From: Glycine soja
Taxonomy: Eukaryota > Streptophyta > Magnoliopsida > Fabales > Fabaceae
Reading direction: 5' to 3'
Assembly: GCF_004193775.1 (NCBI RefSeq)
Contig: NC_041006.1
Coordinates: 25,720,388-25,784,387, forward strand
DNA length: 64,000 nucleotides
Every line of letters begins with the position of its first letter. Position 1 is the stretch's first letter. The translations under genes and the position numbers were made by a program. This document shows, piece after piece, positions 34,140 through 46,371 of the stretch. Under the pieces are notes generated by a model. That model made no database searches. It had not been told where the DNA came from and saw only the letters and a program-made list of their open reading frames with translations.

Positions 34140-36415
34140 TGCGCTGAGTACTCTCCTTTTTAAGGTACGCTTTTGTCTTGAGTTATGAGTTTGGTTTTTG
34201 AGGCCAGTAACTTCGGGGATTTCAAGGATAAGTGTTCGACTTCTACAACTAGGAGCGCATGGGTATGAATATGATCCGACGTCTTCTAACTCATGTTTGG
34301 GTTCAAGTAGTTGCTCTTGCGGGAGTTTGAATTCTTCATCCGACGAGGGTAGTTCTATGTGGTCGATCATCGATGAGATGCTTAGTGAGCCTATTGAGAT
34401 TGAGTTTGACCAAAGGATGGATGCCCAAGCCTCATGTAGTGATAACATGGAGATTGTTAAGAAGCCAAACTATTGTTCCTTGACGAAAAAGAAAGAGTAT
34501 CCACAAATTGCCCTACCTGATTATTCATGGGTGGATGACGGGGTAGGTACCTTTTATTTTGGTTATAGTGATAAATTGAGCATTATCTATTTTATCAACT
34601 GTGTGAATGTATGCACTTTCATGGATGAAGAGTTTATCATCATCCATCTCTGATGTTGTTGTAACAACGCTTATGAGAAGCCAAACTGAGTGTTTCTTGC
34701 GAAGGAAAAACCGAAACCGAACCTGATGGGGCTGAATGGGAGCCACCCACTTAGGTGGCACTGCTAAGGGATTTCGTCTAGGTGTATGATTGCATTTTTT
34801 CATAATTTTCATGTAGAAGTTCCCTTTGATGACTTTACCATGAGTGTACTCTGCATACTCAATGTAGCACCCTCTCAACTTCATCTAAATGGGTAGGTAG
34901 CAATCCAAGCACTTCATGTCTTGTGAAACTTTTTTCAGATGGAGCTAAGAGTTGGTTTGTTCCTTCACCATTTTCAAACTAGACCGACAGATAAGGCTAG
35001 GTGGTTGTCTTTAATTCGCCATCAAGAAAGGCCTTTGCTCAGGTTGTTTTCTACATCATATAAAAACTTTAAAGTTGGTTTTTTCAAAGTTGTTATCCTT
35101 CCTGGCTTGGGTGATAACCACTTTTATGATATTAACAATAAGCCCTTGTTTCCATTTTATTGTCAACAAGTGCCGAGGAGGTATGGTAATTTTCCTAAGA
35201 GTTATCTCACTGACGTGGAGAGTCGAAACCTTATCCTTCTTGATAAACTACCTTAGAGGTTGTTGGCTAAGGTTGCTGTGTCTTTGTTCAAGTCCTCATC
35301 CATTTTTGCAGATTTAAGGGGTACGTCTTCTTTCTTTTTGGCATTAAATGTTCTCTATTGTATTGTTTGTTATTGGGTTATTGTTTCAACTATACTCAAG
35401 TTTGTCGATATGGATGTCCTTGACTTTGCTAGCATTTGCTAAGAAGATGGTGTATTGTTGAGAATGTTTTTATTATCGTTCCTATCAATCAAAGTCCTAC
35501 CCCTCTCTCTTTGTTGACTAACGTGGTACCCTTTGATGACAAGAATAAGAGGAAGAAGACTAGGGGAAAATATGAAGACAAGACTCATCCTCAGAAGAAG
35601 CTTCAACAACAAACTCTTCACCAGATCAACACTCATCCTCCCAGATCACTTGACGCTCTTCCTCTAGTGTTGGGGAAAGATTTTTTTAATGGTACTTACC
35701 ACCTATAGAGTCTGATGCCGAGTAGCGCTATTTCGAACTTTGGCAAAGATATTTTTCAAAGTGTCGGTGTGGCTTCTAACTGGGCTATGTTTTGCGACCT
35801 TTAATCAAGGTTGTCTGCCATTGCTCAACACATGATTTTGAGGAACTCATCAGCTGACCAAGAAGTTTTTAAGTTAAAAAAGGCACTTGAAGGGATGAAA
35901 AAAAGAGGGATTAAGCCAAAAATGCCAACATTGAATTGGTTTCCAACTATTGAAATCTAAAATTTTATATTAGGAAGTTTGACGATAAGGAGGCTTCCTA
36001 GGGCTGAAAGCTGAAAAGAGAAAAGAGTTTGTTGCGGCCTTGAAGGATAAGGTTGACAAGTTGAAGGAATCTTTGATGAGGGCCGAGGTGGAGGTGGATA
36101 AGGGAAGAACTGAGTACCAAACCATGATGAGAGGTGCTCATGAAAGGTATATGAGGAACACAAAACTGATTTTGATAAGGCAATCCGGCAAGTGAGGCAT
36201 AAGTTTGAAATTATGGGTAATGCTGAATTTAACATCCTCAAAGATGTAGATGAGGGTGTCATAATGTCTACTAATTATATCCCAAAAAAGACTCCTCATT
36301 CCAATCGCCCACCTACTCTGTCTATCGACACCATGATGATTAATGCAGCCTCTGAGAAACAAGAAGATAGGCAGCCTAATGATGATGAAGTGAATCACCA
36401 AGGGTTTGGGTAGTA
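34140..36415 (+). pseudogene. Antisense additional ORF of the Tat-type element
   Basis: The reading direction is opposite to the surrounding pol. Pieces are 34198-34653 (Ser-rich, then QIALPDYSWVDDGVGTFYFG), 34939-35256 (a globular part with HHFQTRPTDKARWLSLI, RPLLRLFSTSYKNFKVGFFK, PRRYGNFPKSYLTDVESRNL) and 35800-36415. The last is a coiled-coil-like tail ending in FEIMGNAEFNILKDVDEGVI and QPNDDEVNHQGFG. It looks like the 'putative plant transposon protein' ORFs found in legume gypsy elements. Stops at 35258, 35709 and elsewhere, plus frameshifts, break it. It could instead be the gag of a separate, oppositely inserted element; the tandem repeat between it and pol does not decide. Confidence 0.5.
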
Positions 36416-36718
36416 ATGACCGAATATGTAATAGTTGGCCAGTAGTGTCTTTTATTTTTATTTTTGATATTTTGCTTTGTAACTTTGTTTTTTTATTATC
36501 ATTGAAATGTCTGGATTTTTTGTTATACCCGAATTGTGTTTAAGCTAGTTTATTTTTAGTTAATAGATTATTGGTCAAGCATCATCGTTCGAATAATGTG
36601 GTTAACTTGTGTAAGATTGTAAGCAACCGTGTTGTCTTAGCATGATATTAACATTTTGAAGTAGACGTTGTTTTTAATCAAATGAAGGTATTCGAGCGGA
36701 TTAATCCTTGTAAATAAG

Positions 36719-36965
36719 TTATAGGTGCATCTTCAGTCGAGTAGGAAAACTAGGTAAAGAAATCTTTATAATTAAATTAAAGGCGTGTCCTTGGTTGAGT
36801 AGGAGTACTCGGTAAGGAACCCTTGTAAAGAAATTGAAGGTACATCATTGGTCGAATAAGACTACTCAAGAGGGAAACCTTGTAAAGAAATTGAAGGTGC
36901 ATCCTTAGCCAAGTAGGAGTACTCAAGAGGAAAACCTTGTAAAGAAATTGATGGTGCATCCTTAA
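36719..36965. repeat. Tandem repeat, 57-58-bp period, 4.3 copies
   Basis: Units start at 36719, 36777, 36834, 36891 and 36948. Each has GGTGCATCCTTAG-type sequence, then GAGTAGGAGTACTC and CCTTGTAAAGAAATTG. It lies between pol and the antisense ORF of the Tat-type element. Confidence 0.85.
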
Positions 36966-37189
36966 AATTTCTTAAAAGTAAATGTCCAACATATGATTTG
37001 AACTGCTCTTTGTATTCACTAACTTGAAAAGAGGTGTCTCTTAAAACCTTCTCGGCAAAAACCCTTACATGTTCTTATAGGGAAAGAAACTAAGTAAGAA
37101 AAAATAGTACACCATTGAGCACAAGATTTTAACTATAGTAAAACTTGAGATGTGTGGAGTTCAAGGTACACGGTATGAGCTTGCCGAAA

Positions 37190-38878
37190 AGTTCTTCTAA
37201 CTTGTAGCTGTTGAAATAAAGGTCGAGTTTGGTCGTTAGGGTGTCAATGTTTCCGACTTCATCATATTGTAGCTGTTGAAATAAAGGTTCTCCTATTAGG
37301 ATTAAGGCACTAGTTCCATAAGTTAACTGGAATGGTGTTTTCTTAGTGGTTGACTCTGGGGTGCATTAGATTCCCTATAAGACTTCTAATAACTCTTCGG
37401 CCCATTTTCCTTTAGCCAACCCAAGTTTGTTTTTCATTTAAGCTAGGATGACTTTGTTGGCTAACTTGACTTGTCCTTTGGTTTGGGGATGTTCAATTGA
37501 TGATACCCAGTGTGTAATTACCAAACCCCTTCATAAACTCATTCAACCATTTGTCTATAAACTGCAATTCATTACCTATTATGATAGTGTGAGGAATGCT
37601 GAATCTGGTGACCATGTTCTTCCATTAAAAAAATTTCACATCGGGAGCCGAGATAATGGTTCAAGGTTTAGCTTCTACCCATTTCGTGAAGTAGTTGACT
37701 GCCACTAGCAAATACTTGCATAGCTTTTAACAGGTGGAAAAGGTCCAAGTAGATCCATGCCCCCACATGGCGAAGCGCCAAGGGAAAGCAAGAATGTGCA
37801 ACTCATTGGCAGGTTGGTGAATGAGGTTACCGTGTTTCTGGCACTGAATGCGTCTTTTTTTCAAATTCAGCATAATTTGTCCTCAACGTTGGCCAGTAAT
37901 ATTCGGCCCTTAGCACCTGAGTTTCCATTGCTCGACTTCCTGAGTGCACTCCATAAATCCCTTCATGCAACTCCTTGATCACGTATTCATTTTGTCCACC
38001 ACTGGTCTTCAAAGTGACTGATTGGGTGTAATTTGTTAATAAAATCCGCCAAATACTGAACTTTTGTTGGTCTCCTAGGCTCATATTGGATATTGAATTC
38101 CAGCAACTTAATTGACCATGCCATCATTATTCCAACCAACTTAGGCTTTCTCAACACTTTTGCTATTAGGAAATCCGTCCTAACTACCACTCGATGCCTT
38201 TGGAAGTACTACCGAAGAAGTCTTGTTGCATGGACTAGTGCTAAAGCTACCTTATCAATTAGTTGGTATCATGTTTCAGTGTCATGCAAGACTCTACTAA
38301 CTAAGTAGATAAGATGTTGGCTTCCTTCATGTTTTGAATTGATGATGCACTTATGACTTTGCAAGAAACTGAAAGGTATATGATTAACTTCCTCTGTGTG
38401 TCAGGCTAGGCTAGCAGTGATGGTGTAGCTAGTGTTAGCTTCAAGTCTTGAAAGGTTTGTTCACTTTCTTGATCTTGTTGGAACCTTTTTTTCCCCTTTT
38501 TAAATAGGTTCATGATAGGTTTATGCTTTTTATTTGTTATGGGAAGGAATCTCGTCAAAGAGGTTATCTGACCAGTGAATCTTTGGATTTCTTTAGGTTT
38601 GTCAGACTTCTCATTTTAATGAAGACTTGTCACTTGTTCGTATTTTCTTGTATTCCTTTATGAGATAACATGAATCCTAAGAACTTTCCCCCTCCTACTC
38701 TAAACACACACTTCTCTGGATTGAGTCAGATGTGTGTTTTTGGATTTAGGCGAATATTTATTCTAGATCTTGAGCATGGAACTCAACTTCATTGGACTTG
38801 ACCACCATATCAACAACATATAACTCCATGTTTCTTCCAATTGGATCTTTGAAAATCTTGTCCATTAAATGATGGTAT
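37190..38878 (-). pseudogene. Gypsy pol: RT end, RNase H, integrase, decayed
   Basis: At the right end the minus strand reads YHHLMDKIFKDPIGRNMELY, with a VVDMVVKS remnant of the RT active site. RNase H follows around 38190-37990 (MMAWSIKLLEFNIQYEPRRP, LADFINKL). The integrase zinc-binding part is at 38084-37830 (VIKELHEGIYGVHSGSRAME, LRAEYYWPTL). The integrase C-terminal region near 37420-37300 still shows KGKWAEELLEVL and TKKTPFQLTYGTSA-like peptides. Frames shift repeatedly. Order and wording fit Tat-lineage gypsy pol. The RT is split from its N-terminal half by the LINE at 38879-41662. Confidence 0.75.
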
Positions 38879-39807
38879 CAATTTTCGTAAGAGCTCATTG
38901 TATGGTATAAACATTGACCCTTCTTTTCTGACAGTGGTGGGCACTTTTCTTCACTGCAAAGTAGGATCTCTGCTGCTCAACTTCTTGGGGCTGCTAGTGG
39001 GTGCTATCCCAAGATTTATCAAGACTTGGAATCCGGTGGTGGAAAAATTCAAGAAACGACTATCTATATGGAAAGGAAGGCACTTGTCGATTAGTGGTAG
39101 ACTAGTCCTCATAAACTCTATTTTAAGTAGTTTACCATTGTTTTACTTCTCCATTTATAAAGCACCGAAAAAGGTCTTGGAGACTTTTTCTGGTACACAA
39201 AGGAGATTTCTATTGTAGGGAGAAACAAAAGGAAATAAAATCAATTGGGTAAGGTGGGATCGTGTTTGTCTACCTAGGAAAGATGAGGGACTTAGAAGCA
39301 GAAATTTGAATATGTTCAATGTTAGTCTTTTGTCAAAATGGAAATGGAGGATGCTCAATAATCAAGACTCTTTATGGTACCCCCTACTAATGCACAGGTA
39401 TGGCCAACAAGATGAGTTCTCATCTATTCAAAGGAGTTGTCAGCAATCATCTTAATGATGGAAAGACATTCAACACATCTTAAATCAGTAAAATGCAACT
39501 TATGGGTGGTTTGAGGGTCAAGTTTATAAAAAGGTTGGTAGATCAAAAAACTCTTTTTTGATCTTACAAATGGAGTGGTGACTTAACCCTCAGAGTCATA
39601 CTCATGATTATACCAAGTTCCAACAAACAAGAATGTGTTGTCAGTTGAGTTATTAAACCATCACGTTGATCCCTCAAACTGGTCTTAGTATTGGCGTAGA
39701 ACCTTTTTCTCGTGGGAAGAAGAATAGTTGGCTGATTTGATAAGAAAAGTTGTTAGAACTAGGCTCATATCATAAAGTTCAGACTCCTGAAGGTGGAATC
39801 TGGATGA

Positions 39808-40839
39808 TGTTGGACAAATGTGTCCTCAGTTATCTTAAGAAGGGGTGAATCAATTTCCCACTAACAAACTTTTAACCCCCTTCTAAATGAGATAGGCTCA
39901 GAATGCAGAAGAAGCAACAATCAATTTAATAATGTTTTTTAAACATGCAAGACAAAATTGATTGCAATAAAATAAATGAGATAAGGGAAGAGAGAATGCA
40001 AACTCAATTTTATACTGGTTCGACAAAGTCCGTTGCCTACGTCCAGTCCCTAAGAAACCCTCTTGGGAGTTCCACTATCTCTTTGTAAAATCCTTTTACA
40101 AAGTCTGAACCACACAGGGACAACCCATCCCTTGTGTTCAGGAATCCTTATAACTTAAGAGACCCTCGGTCCCTTAAACAATCTCTTTGTATAAGAAGAA
40201 AGAAGAGGAATTCTCTCTTGAAGAGAAGGATATTACAATTGAAGTCCATGGATGAACTCTTAATGGATTTGCAAGTGTTTGCCCAAGAGTTTCTTTTGAA
40301 AGAGCATTTGGCAATGAAGTTCTCTTAGAATATCTCTCTCATTGCTTTTTGAAGTCAGACACACACATATATATAGGCCCTTCGTGCCTTTTCAAAATGG
40401 TTTGAAGAAATGTATCTTTTTAAAAAGTTTTTTCTGAAATTCTTCACTGGTAATCGATTACAGGTTTTTGGTAATCGATTACACAGTTATATTTTGAAGG
40501 GTCATGACTTTTGAATTTGAATTTCAGGAATTTCGTTGCTGGTAATCGATTACAGACATATGGCAATCGATTACATGTTCAAAATTCAAATTCAAAACCC
40601 TTTTCAATAGCTATTTCTCAACCTTCCCTTCTGGTAATCGATTACACTTCTTGGTAATCGATTACCAGAGCCTTGCATGACTTTGAAACCCTTTGTTTTG
40701 AGGCAATGCTTGATCTTGAAGAAATCTTGAATCAAGGCTTTGTTTGTTGAAGCATTCTTGTATTAATCTTGAAGCAAATGTAGCAACCTTGTTTGATTTT
40801 TCTTTGGCATCATCAAAATCATGTATACATACATTCACA
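39808..40839 (-). mobile_element. Solo LTR (copia-type) with perfect 5-bp target duplication
   Basis: A 1032-bp segment beginning TGTTGGAC and ending ATTCACA on the plus strand, so both ends are TG...CA. It is flanked by GATGA at 39803-39807 and 40840-40844. It is homologous along its length to 50573-51598. Read on the minus strand it has a TATA-like CCTATATATATG (40367-40378). It contains six copies of GGTAATCGATTAC variants. No internal retroelement sequence remains, so it arose by LTR-LTR recombination. Confidence 0.9.
40449..40665. repeat. Six copies of the palindrome GGTAATCGATTAC
   Basis: Copies at 40449, 40470, 40541, 40562 (one mismatch), 40633 and 40653, arranged as three close pairs spaced about 20 bp apart. 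The core TAATCGATTA is a perfect palindrome. A matching arrangement occurs in the second LTR at 51201-51393. Confidence 0.9.
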
Positions 40840-41559
40840 GATGAAGGAAATGGTTTTTTTTTGTAGCTTAAATACATAAAAATTTGCTGGAAAGGTATAA
40901 ACTTGATCTTAATATGTAGAATCCACCTTTTTTGTCTTCAGAGTTCTAGGAGTGCAAAGCACTATCTAAGGTTCTAGTTTTTTCATGGTGAATACTACAA
41001 AGGAAACTGCCTACATGCTATCAATTATTTAAAAGAGGGATACAGATTCAAAGTGTGGAGACTTCATGCTACTTTTGCAATCAGTGTATGGAAGATACTA
41101 ACCCTTTGTTCTTGCTATGCCCAAAAACATTGCAAATTTGGTATCATGTTTTCCGATGGATGGGGTCGATGTGGTCTTACCGCAAGATATATCACATTTA
41201 TACAACCATTTTGGTCATTTTATCAAAGGAAGAAGGAACCGTTGGTAGAGATATATGTTGTGGCACAAAACATGTTGAAGTGTATGGTATTGGAGAAATA
41301 GTGTTGTATTTAGGAACTAACCTTTTGATATAGGTGGGATTCAGAATTTGATCAAATCTATATCCTGGTAGTGGTTCTAATACAAAAGGAAATCATGGTC
41401 CCCTACCTTCTTCTCTTCATGGAATAATAATCCTTTGCTATGTCTTATTTCATAGTTATAGTATTTTGCAACTTTTTTTTATGGTTATATGGCCTGAGGT
41501 CTTTTGTTTCCTGGCGCAAAATCACTTTTTGATGTAAACATTACTTGTAACGCTTGTAC

Positions 41560-41562
<3 letters not shown>

Positions 41563-41638
<76 letters not shown>
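41563..41638. repeat. (TA)38 microsatellite
   Basis: A perfect dinucleotide run of 76 bp next to the LINE 3' end. It may have grown from the A-rich tail region. Confidence 0.95.
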
Positions 41639-41639
<1 letters not shown>

Positions 41640-41666
41640 CCTTTGCCTTAAAAAAAAATCTAGTAT

Positions 41667-42759
41667 GTGCCTCCTACGTTTTTTAGGTCGAAAAGTATAA
41701 CTTGGTACCAACAGTTGGCAAAGTCGGTTATGAAAGTTATTTTTTCTTCATCTCTGGGATATCTCTATGATGCATCCATATTTGATTGTATCCTGAGTAT
41801 GCATCTAGAAAATTGAGTAAGCAATGTCCTGTTGTCTCGTCCACTGGTCAGTCAATAGTGGGTAAGAGATAAACATCTTTTGGGCATGCTTTGTTAAGGT
41901 CGGTGTAGCCGGTACACATTCTCCAGTTACCATTTAATTTATTAACCATCACAACATTGGATAACCAAGTTGTATACCCGACTTCCTGACCAAACTGGGT
42001 TGTAAGCAATTTTGTAACCTCTTCTTGAATGGCCTTCTGTCTCTCTTCTCCCAATTTTCTCTTCTTTTGTGCTATTGGTTTGGCGTCTTGGCATACTGAC
42101 ACCTGATGATAATGGTAATTGGGATCTATGTTAGGCATATCGATCATTGACCATGCAAATAGATTGGCATTTGCATCTAAAACTTGAATTATAAGCAGCT
42201 GCTCTTTTTCCTAAAAGTTGAGTTTCAAGATAAGTCACTTGTCCCTCTTTTCGTCCCAGATGGTGGGTTGGGTTTCCTCACGTGGCTTCACCCTCTCCTC
42301 TTTTTCATTTCTTGGATCAAGGTTCAAGGATTCTTCATCTTCCATGTACCAAATTTACCATATTAATTTCCTGAGATCCTAATATTTCCATGATAGGGGT
42401 GAGCTTTTAGGCTTGCCATGTAACATTCTTGAACGGCTTTTTGGTCCACACTTGTGGTTATAATGGACCTTGATCGGATGAAAACTTCATTGAAAGATGT
42501 GGAATGGATATTATAGCCCCAAGGGCATTAAGTAATGGTCGACAAAGTAATATATTGTATGAAGTACTTGCATGGACAACAACAAAGCAAATTTTGATGT
42601 CCTTGCATCTAATTTTTCTAGTTGCAAACCTTGTCTACAACTCTATGCATTCTTATTCCTACCCTTTCACCAGGGAACCCAAAAAGTGGGTCGTCATGGG
42701 GTTGTAGAGATGACTCAAGTATCTCCACCTGTTTAAAGGTGTTTCAAAACAAGATGTCT
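41667..42759 (-). pseudogene. Gypsy pol: protease end and RT N-terminal half, decayed
   Basis: Read from right to left, a protease C-terminal peptide (VVVHASTSYNILLCRPLLNA, then GAIISIPHLSMKFS) near 42620-42480 is followed by DQKAVQECYMASLK. The RT follows in the open frame 41848-42147 (MPNIDPNYHYHQVSVCQDAK, KRKLGEERQKAIQEEVTKLL, TTWLSNVVMVNKLNGNWRMC, TDLNKACPKD). FLDAYSGYNQI (palm Asp) comes near 41800, ending at GGTY at the LINE junction. Stops and frameshifts are present. It belongs with 37190-38878. Confidence 0.8.
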
Positions 42760-43440
42760 GCTATAGAGTCATGGAGATCTATTTCTTTATATTTATTATC
42801 TTATATTCTCTTCCAGTTGTAAGATTTCTAACTCGAACGAACACTTGTAGAGGAGCTTGTAACATGTTTATCTCCCGTATCTTGGGAAAAAGTAGATGTT
42901 AGCTATTGCAATAGCAAGCATAGATTTTCTTCTCATACTATCATTCAGGTGTACTTCTTGCACTACCCTTGTTATCACCATGTTTGTGTGCATGATGGAA
43001 TCCCAGAGGGTCTTGTTCTAGGCAAAAACCCAACTGAAAAATTGAATCTAGCCTTTTCTCCTAACTTGTCTTGAGAACCTTCACAAAGGTATAGAATTAG
43101 TGGAAGCAAGGACAAAGAAGAGAGTCACATGCATCATTGCAGATGCTTTTGCAACCTTTTCTCTCCTTGTGGCTCAGACCCTCAATGTTCCTTGGATTGC
43201 ACTTTGGCTTCCCAATTCATGCTCACTCTCTCTATTTCTACATTGGTGAATGGAATATAACAGCAACACTACTAACTTAATTAGTTTGTTTTTATCTCTG
43301 ACTCAATATTATTAGCATACAATAATAGCATCGCTCTGCAAACAATTGGTCATCATAAACACCGAAAGTATGTTGATCTTAAAATCAAAATGATTGACTA
43401 CAATATACTTTACACAGACATGGTTAAAACAAATTCTATG
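42760..43440 (+). repeat. Left arm of a 681-bp inverted repeat
   Basis: This is the reverse complement of 46372-47052, equal in length and about 96% identical by eye, with no gaps noticed. It starts GCTATAGAGTCATGGAGATC and ends ACAAATTCTATG. The arm itself encodes nothing recognised. Confidence 0.92.
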
Positions 43441-44029
43441 AACCACCAACACACATACATTATATATTTTTTAAGGCACATTTATGTCAACATAGATGAT
43501 TCTTTTATTTTCAGACTCGAGAACTTCATGTTGTTTATATCAACCATGAAGGCCACTTAAGACCCACATCCACAAATCACTCGTAATGCATGAATTAATT
43601 CATAAAATAAGCCAACCTACAATTTGCTTTAATACATCCAACATTTAGGGGACATACCTAAATTGGGGCTAAGCTTCACAGGAACCATGCATATTCACAG
43701 CCAGGTAGGTCACCATGACAGTGGACCAAGCAGTAGTCAAAGCAAGATCCAGCGGACCGGCATGGGAAACGACGGAGCTGGCTGCGATGTCAACACGGAG
43801 GGCACGGGAGATGGTGGAGTGGGATACTAGGGCGTAGACAATGCATTGTCAGGGACTAGTGAACCACACATATTCACAGCTAGGTAGGTCACGAGTGAAC
43901 GAAGGACAATGATCATCACATGCTCAAATCACTAATGAAACAAAGACGGTTTTTGGGATTAGACCATGTTTGTATGGTAAGCAAAAATTTACAAATTTGT
44001 CGTTGCCTACTGTTCAAATACAAGTATGC
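43441..44029. other. Spacer of the large inverted repeat
   Basis: No gene is supported. A short phrase (ATATTCACAGC, then AGGTAGGTCAC) occurs twice, at 43690-43710 and 43869-43891. A GC-richer stretch lies at 43720-43850. Confidence 0.45.
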
Positions 44030-44149
44030 GGAAACGTCGTCATTGTCTTCCTGTTTATTACAAAAATGCCACCGCCGCACTTTCTAAGACGGTTCTAAAG
44101 AACCGTCTTAGAATCACCGACGTAAATAACACATTTTTTTAGTAGTGGG
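44030..44149. mobile_element. CACTA element terminus with subterminal repeat
   Basis: The end reads TTTTTTTAGTAGTG at 44136-44149, the reverse complement of a CACTACTAAAAAAA terminus. It is preceded by the palindrome CTAAGACGGTTC / GAACCGTCTTAG at 44082-44112. This is the typical end of legume CACTA (En/Spm) elements. The matching other end was not found, so it is a fragment. Confidence 0.65.
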
Positions 44150-45821
44150 ACAATGAATATCTGTATGATTTATGCACTTTTCATGTTGTGTGATGATTCC
44201 AAGAATGTCTTTGATGGATCTTTGTTCATACTACTTCATATTATTAATTAATTTGTTACATTTTTTTTATTTGTTTACCATCCACATAATAATTAAAGTA
44301 AAGTAGTGTTCTCCCTAGCTAGATTTAACTTTTATGCTATATCGTAGCTAGCAGTCACATGATTACATATGATAGTGTTTTTGGATCTTACAGAATATTG
44401 TGATTTCAATCCATCCTTTGAAACTTGTGTCCGACCATTATTTTGGAGATTTCAGATAAAGCCATTAAAGTTGGTGCAACACGTGCTTAGGAACATCAAA
44501 ATTAATTAAACTAATTAGAGTTAATTAACATAGGTTGTGGTTTGGGTGCAAAATTGAGGTGAAAATGGAGGTATTATAACTTGTCCTTGTTAATTTCTAA
44601 CAACTTTAATAAATTCCACTTATGAGTTTTTCCCTGATCGTGAATCACAAGTAGGACATTTTGTTTGTCCTCATTGTCAAAATTTGAAGGCAGGGTTCAG
44701 GACCACCAAATGCAGAGTCTTTAGTTTCACATATTTGGTGCCTGTTCCTTTATCACAGATTAGATCTGTACAAATATACAACTTTTTCCAAAGCGTCAAT
44801 GTGTGAGGAACTATGTATAGTTACTACACTAAAAAAAACAACTTTCTTTTGGGTAACTAACTAAAAGAAACTTTATTCAAGTGAAATCACCCCTCGTATA
44901 TATATGCTTAAAAACAAATTCCCAAGTGAAGTACTATACATTTATAGTGTGTAACATAACCTAGATAAATACTATATGAAGGAAGAGTTAGTTAAATCTT
45001 ACCACAATTAGTTATACAGAAAATTATAGGTTGCTATATTGTAAGTGGCTTGTTTATAGCATATGTACCCAGAAACTCTATTTTTGTTATCTATCATTAT
45101 TAGTCTTTAATCCCTTGGTTTGATCTAATGTATTTTTTACGAAAATTTCTTGTGTTAGGCTTTTGTAAATAAAAGATAACAGTATTTATCATGTTATTTC
45201 ACTGTCATCTATGGGTTCTAGCAAGGATACAATGTTACTCGAGCTCATCCTCAAATGATTTGTATTAAACTCCCTATTTTTTAATTGCTTTGTTCTATTT
45301 GACTAGTAAAGCCTTATACATTCCTTTTACGTGTAAGTCTTTGGGGTAGTGCATAGTTTATCATTCATAATGTTTGACCAAATTAGTAGTTGATCTGAAA
45401 TTCAGTAATTATGGATTTCTGGATGTTTCGGACGCATATGGCATGATCAGACATGATTTTCAAGATTTTGGATAAGTTATATTATTCTAAGACTTATTTA
45501 TTGGTTTCATGTTGACTTTTAAATTGTATATTAATGGAAAAACAACTCATGCTTTATGCCTAATCCCTCGGTAAAGCGATTTTAATATTAAAAATGTTGA
45601 TTAGCTACTACCAACGCCAAGCTCATAACCCTTAGATTTAAAAAGTCAAGTTATAAAATCCATATGGAGATATTTATAAGAGTGTTCGAGAATTACGACA
45701 CAAAAGCTAGCTGTAGTTGGAGAAGAAGAGGCCTTTATAAACCACACACTAGAATCCTAAAGTTCCAATGTGGCACTTGGTAAAACCTGTTCGGCTTCCT
45801 AAGTCTCAGCATGACTAGAGA
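44150..45821. other. Inverted-repeat spacer, non-coding
   Basis: No gene supported. It lies between the CACTA terminus and the transposase fragment, and may include degraded CACTA intron or flank. Confidence 0.45.
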
Positions 45822-46345
45822 GTGAGAGGTAAGGGTTCACGAGGGTTGCATGTTACAACTCCAGGTCTAGAGGAATTGAAACATGCTCATTTGTATATAT
45901 TGAATAACAATAATGAAGTTGTGCTATACATAGTTAACCATGAAGCCTTAGTCAAGGAAAGTAACCCAAAAATGACCAAGAATAAGGTGTTGAAAGAGCA
46001 TAACAAGACTTTCCTAAATTTGTTTAAAGATACAATCTTTGTTGACAATAATTTGAAATGTTAAGGAAGTTAGTAGATGGGCCTAAAGGAAATGTTAGAA
46101 CTTGACATCGATACGATATAAAAAAGTATTCATTCTACACCAAATCACAAGACGACAAGAGTACAGTGCAAAACAATGGGATTAGTCTTAAGACTGAATC
46201 CCAATACTTTGCTACTGTAAATGATGACAATCCTCATCTAGCGCCCATGCCCTACTTTGGAGTCATTGACGAAATCTGGGAGCTTAATTAATGTGTGTTT
46301 TTAAGTGTAAGTGGGTTGATAGCAATATCAGTGTGCGAACCGATG
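45822..46345 (+). pseudogene. CACTA (En/Spm) transposase-region fragment, DUF4218/DUF4216 type
   Basis: The first frame (45822-46064) reads GLHVTTPGLEELKHAHLYIL, HEALVKESNPKMTKNKVLKE and HNKTFLNLFKDTIF. After stops, peptides continue with YFGVIDEIWEL and VCVFKCKWVDSNISVRTDDF (to about 46345). These belong to the C-terminal part of plant TNP2-type CACTA transposase genes. The homology stops abruptly about 25 bp before the right arm of the 681-bp inverted repeat. The frame is broken in several places, and the catalytic transposase domain is absent. It might belong to the same element as the CACTA terminus at 44149, but orientation does not require it. Confidence 0.7.
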
Positions 46346-46371
46346 ATTTTATCGTCTATGCTTTTATTTTG

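Larger units (their letters stand above)
38879..41662 (+). mobile_element. 5'-truncated LINE (L1-type), split by a solo LTR
   Basis: The LINE starts inside its RT domain and reads YGINIDPSFLTVVGTFLHCK, FLGLLVGAIPRFIKTWNPVV, KGRHLSISGRLVLINSILSS and NLNMFNVSLLSKWKW, with stops. After the inserted solo LTR it resumes and ends with the zinc-binding motif CYFCNQCMEDTNPLFLLCPK (41062-41125). The 3' end has an (AT)38 tract and a short A run (41650-41658). It sits between gypsy RT codons: target bases GTAT appear on both sides (38875-38878 and 41663-41666), joining GGTY with HHLMDK in the host element. About 1.75 kb of LINE remains. Confidence 0.8.
33270..42759 (-). mobile_element. Tat-lineage Ty3/gypsy retrotransposon, decayed and nested
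   Basis: Minus-strand pol is recognisable from protease/RT (42720-41667), across a LINE insertion, to RT/RNase H and integrase (38878-37300). Downstream in element orientation come a 57-bp tandem repeat, an ORF in the opposite sense (34140-36415), and subrepeat-rich sequence that may be LTR (33270-33850). An oppositely oriented extra ORF between pol and the 3' LTR is a known feature of several Tat/Ogre-type elements. LTR ends and target duplications were not found. Confidence 0.6.

Noticed and set aside
41504..41686. Open frame rich in Ile-Tyr repeats
   Set aside because: Translation of the (TA)38 microsatellite.
43265..43280. CACTACTAA as the second end of the CACTA element
   Set aside because: It lies inside the 681-bp arm, also occurs reversed in the other arm, and the bases after it do not match the A-run of the 44149 terminus.
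44830..44846. CACTAAAAAAAACAAC as a CACTA start
   Set aside because: No matching inverted end or 3-bp target duplication was found; likely chance.
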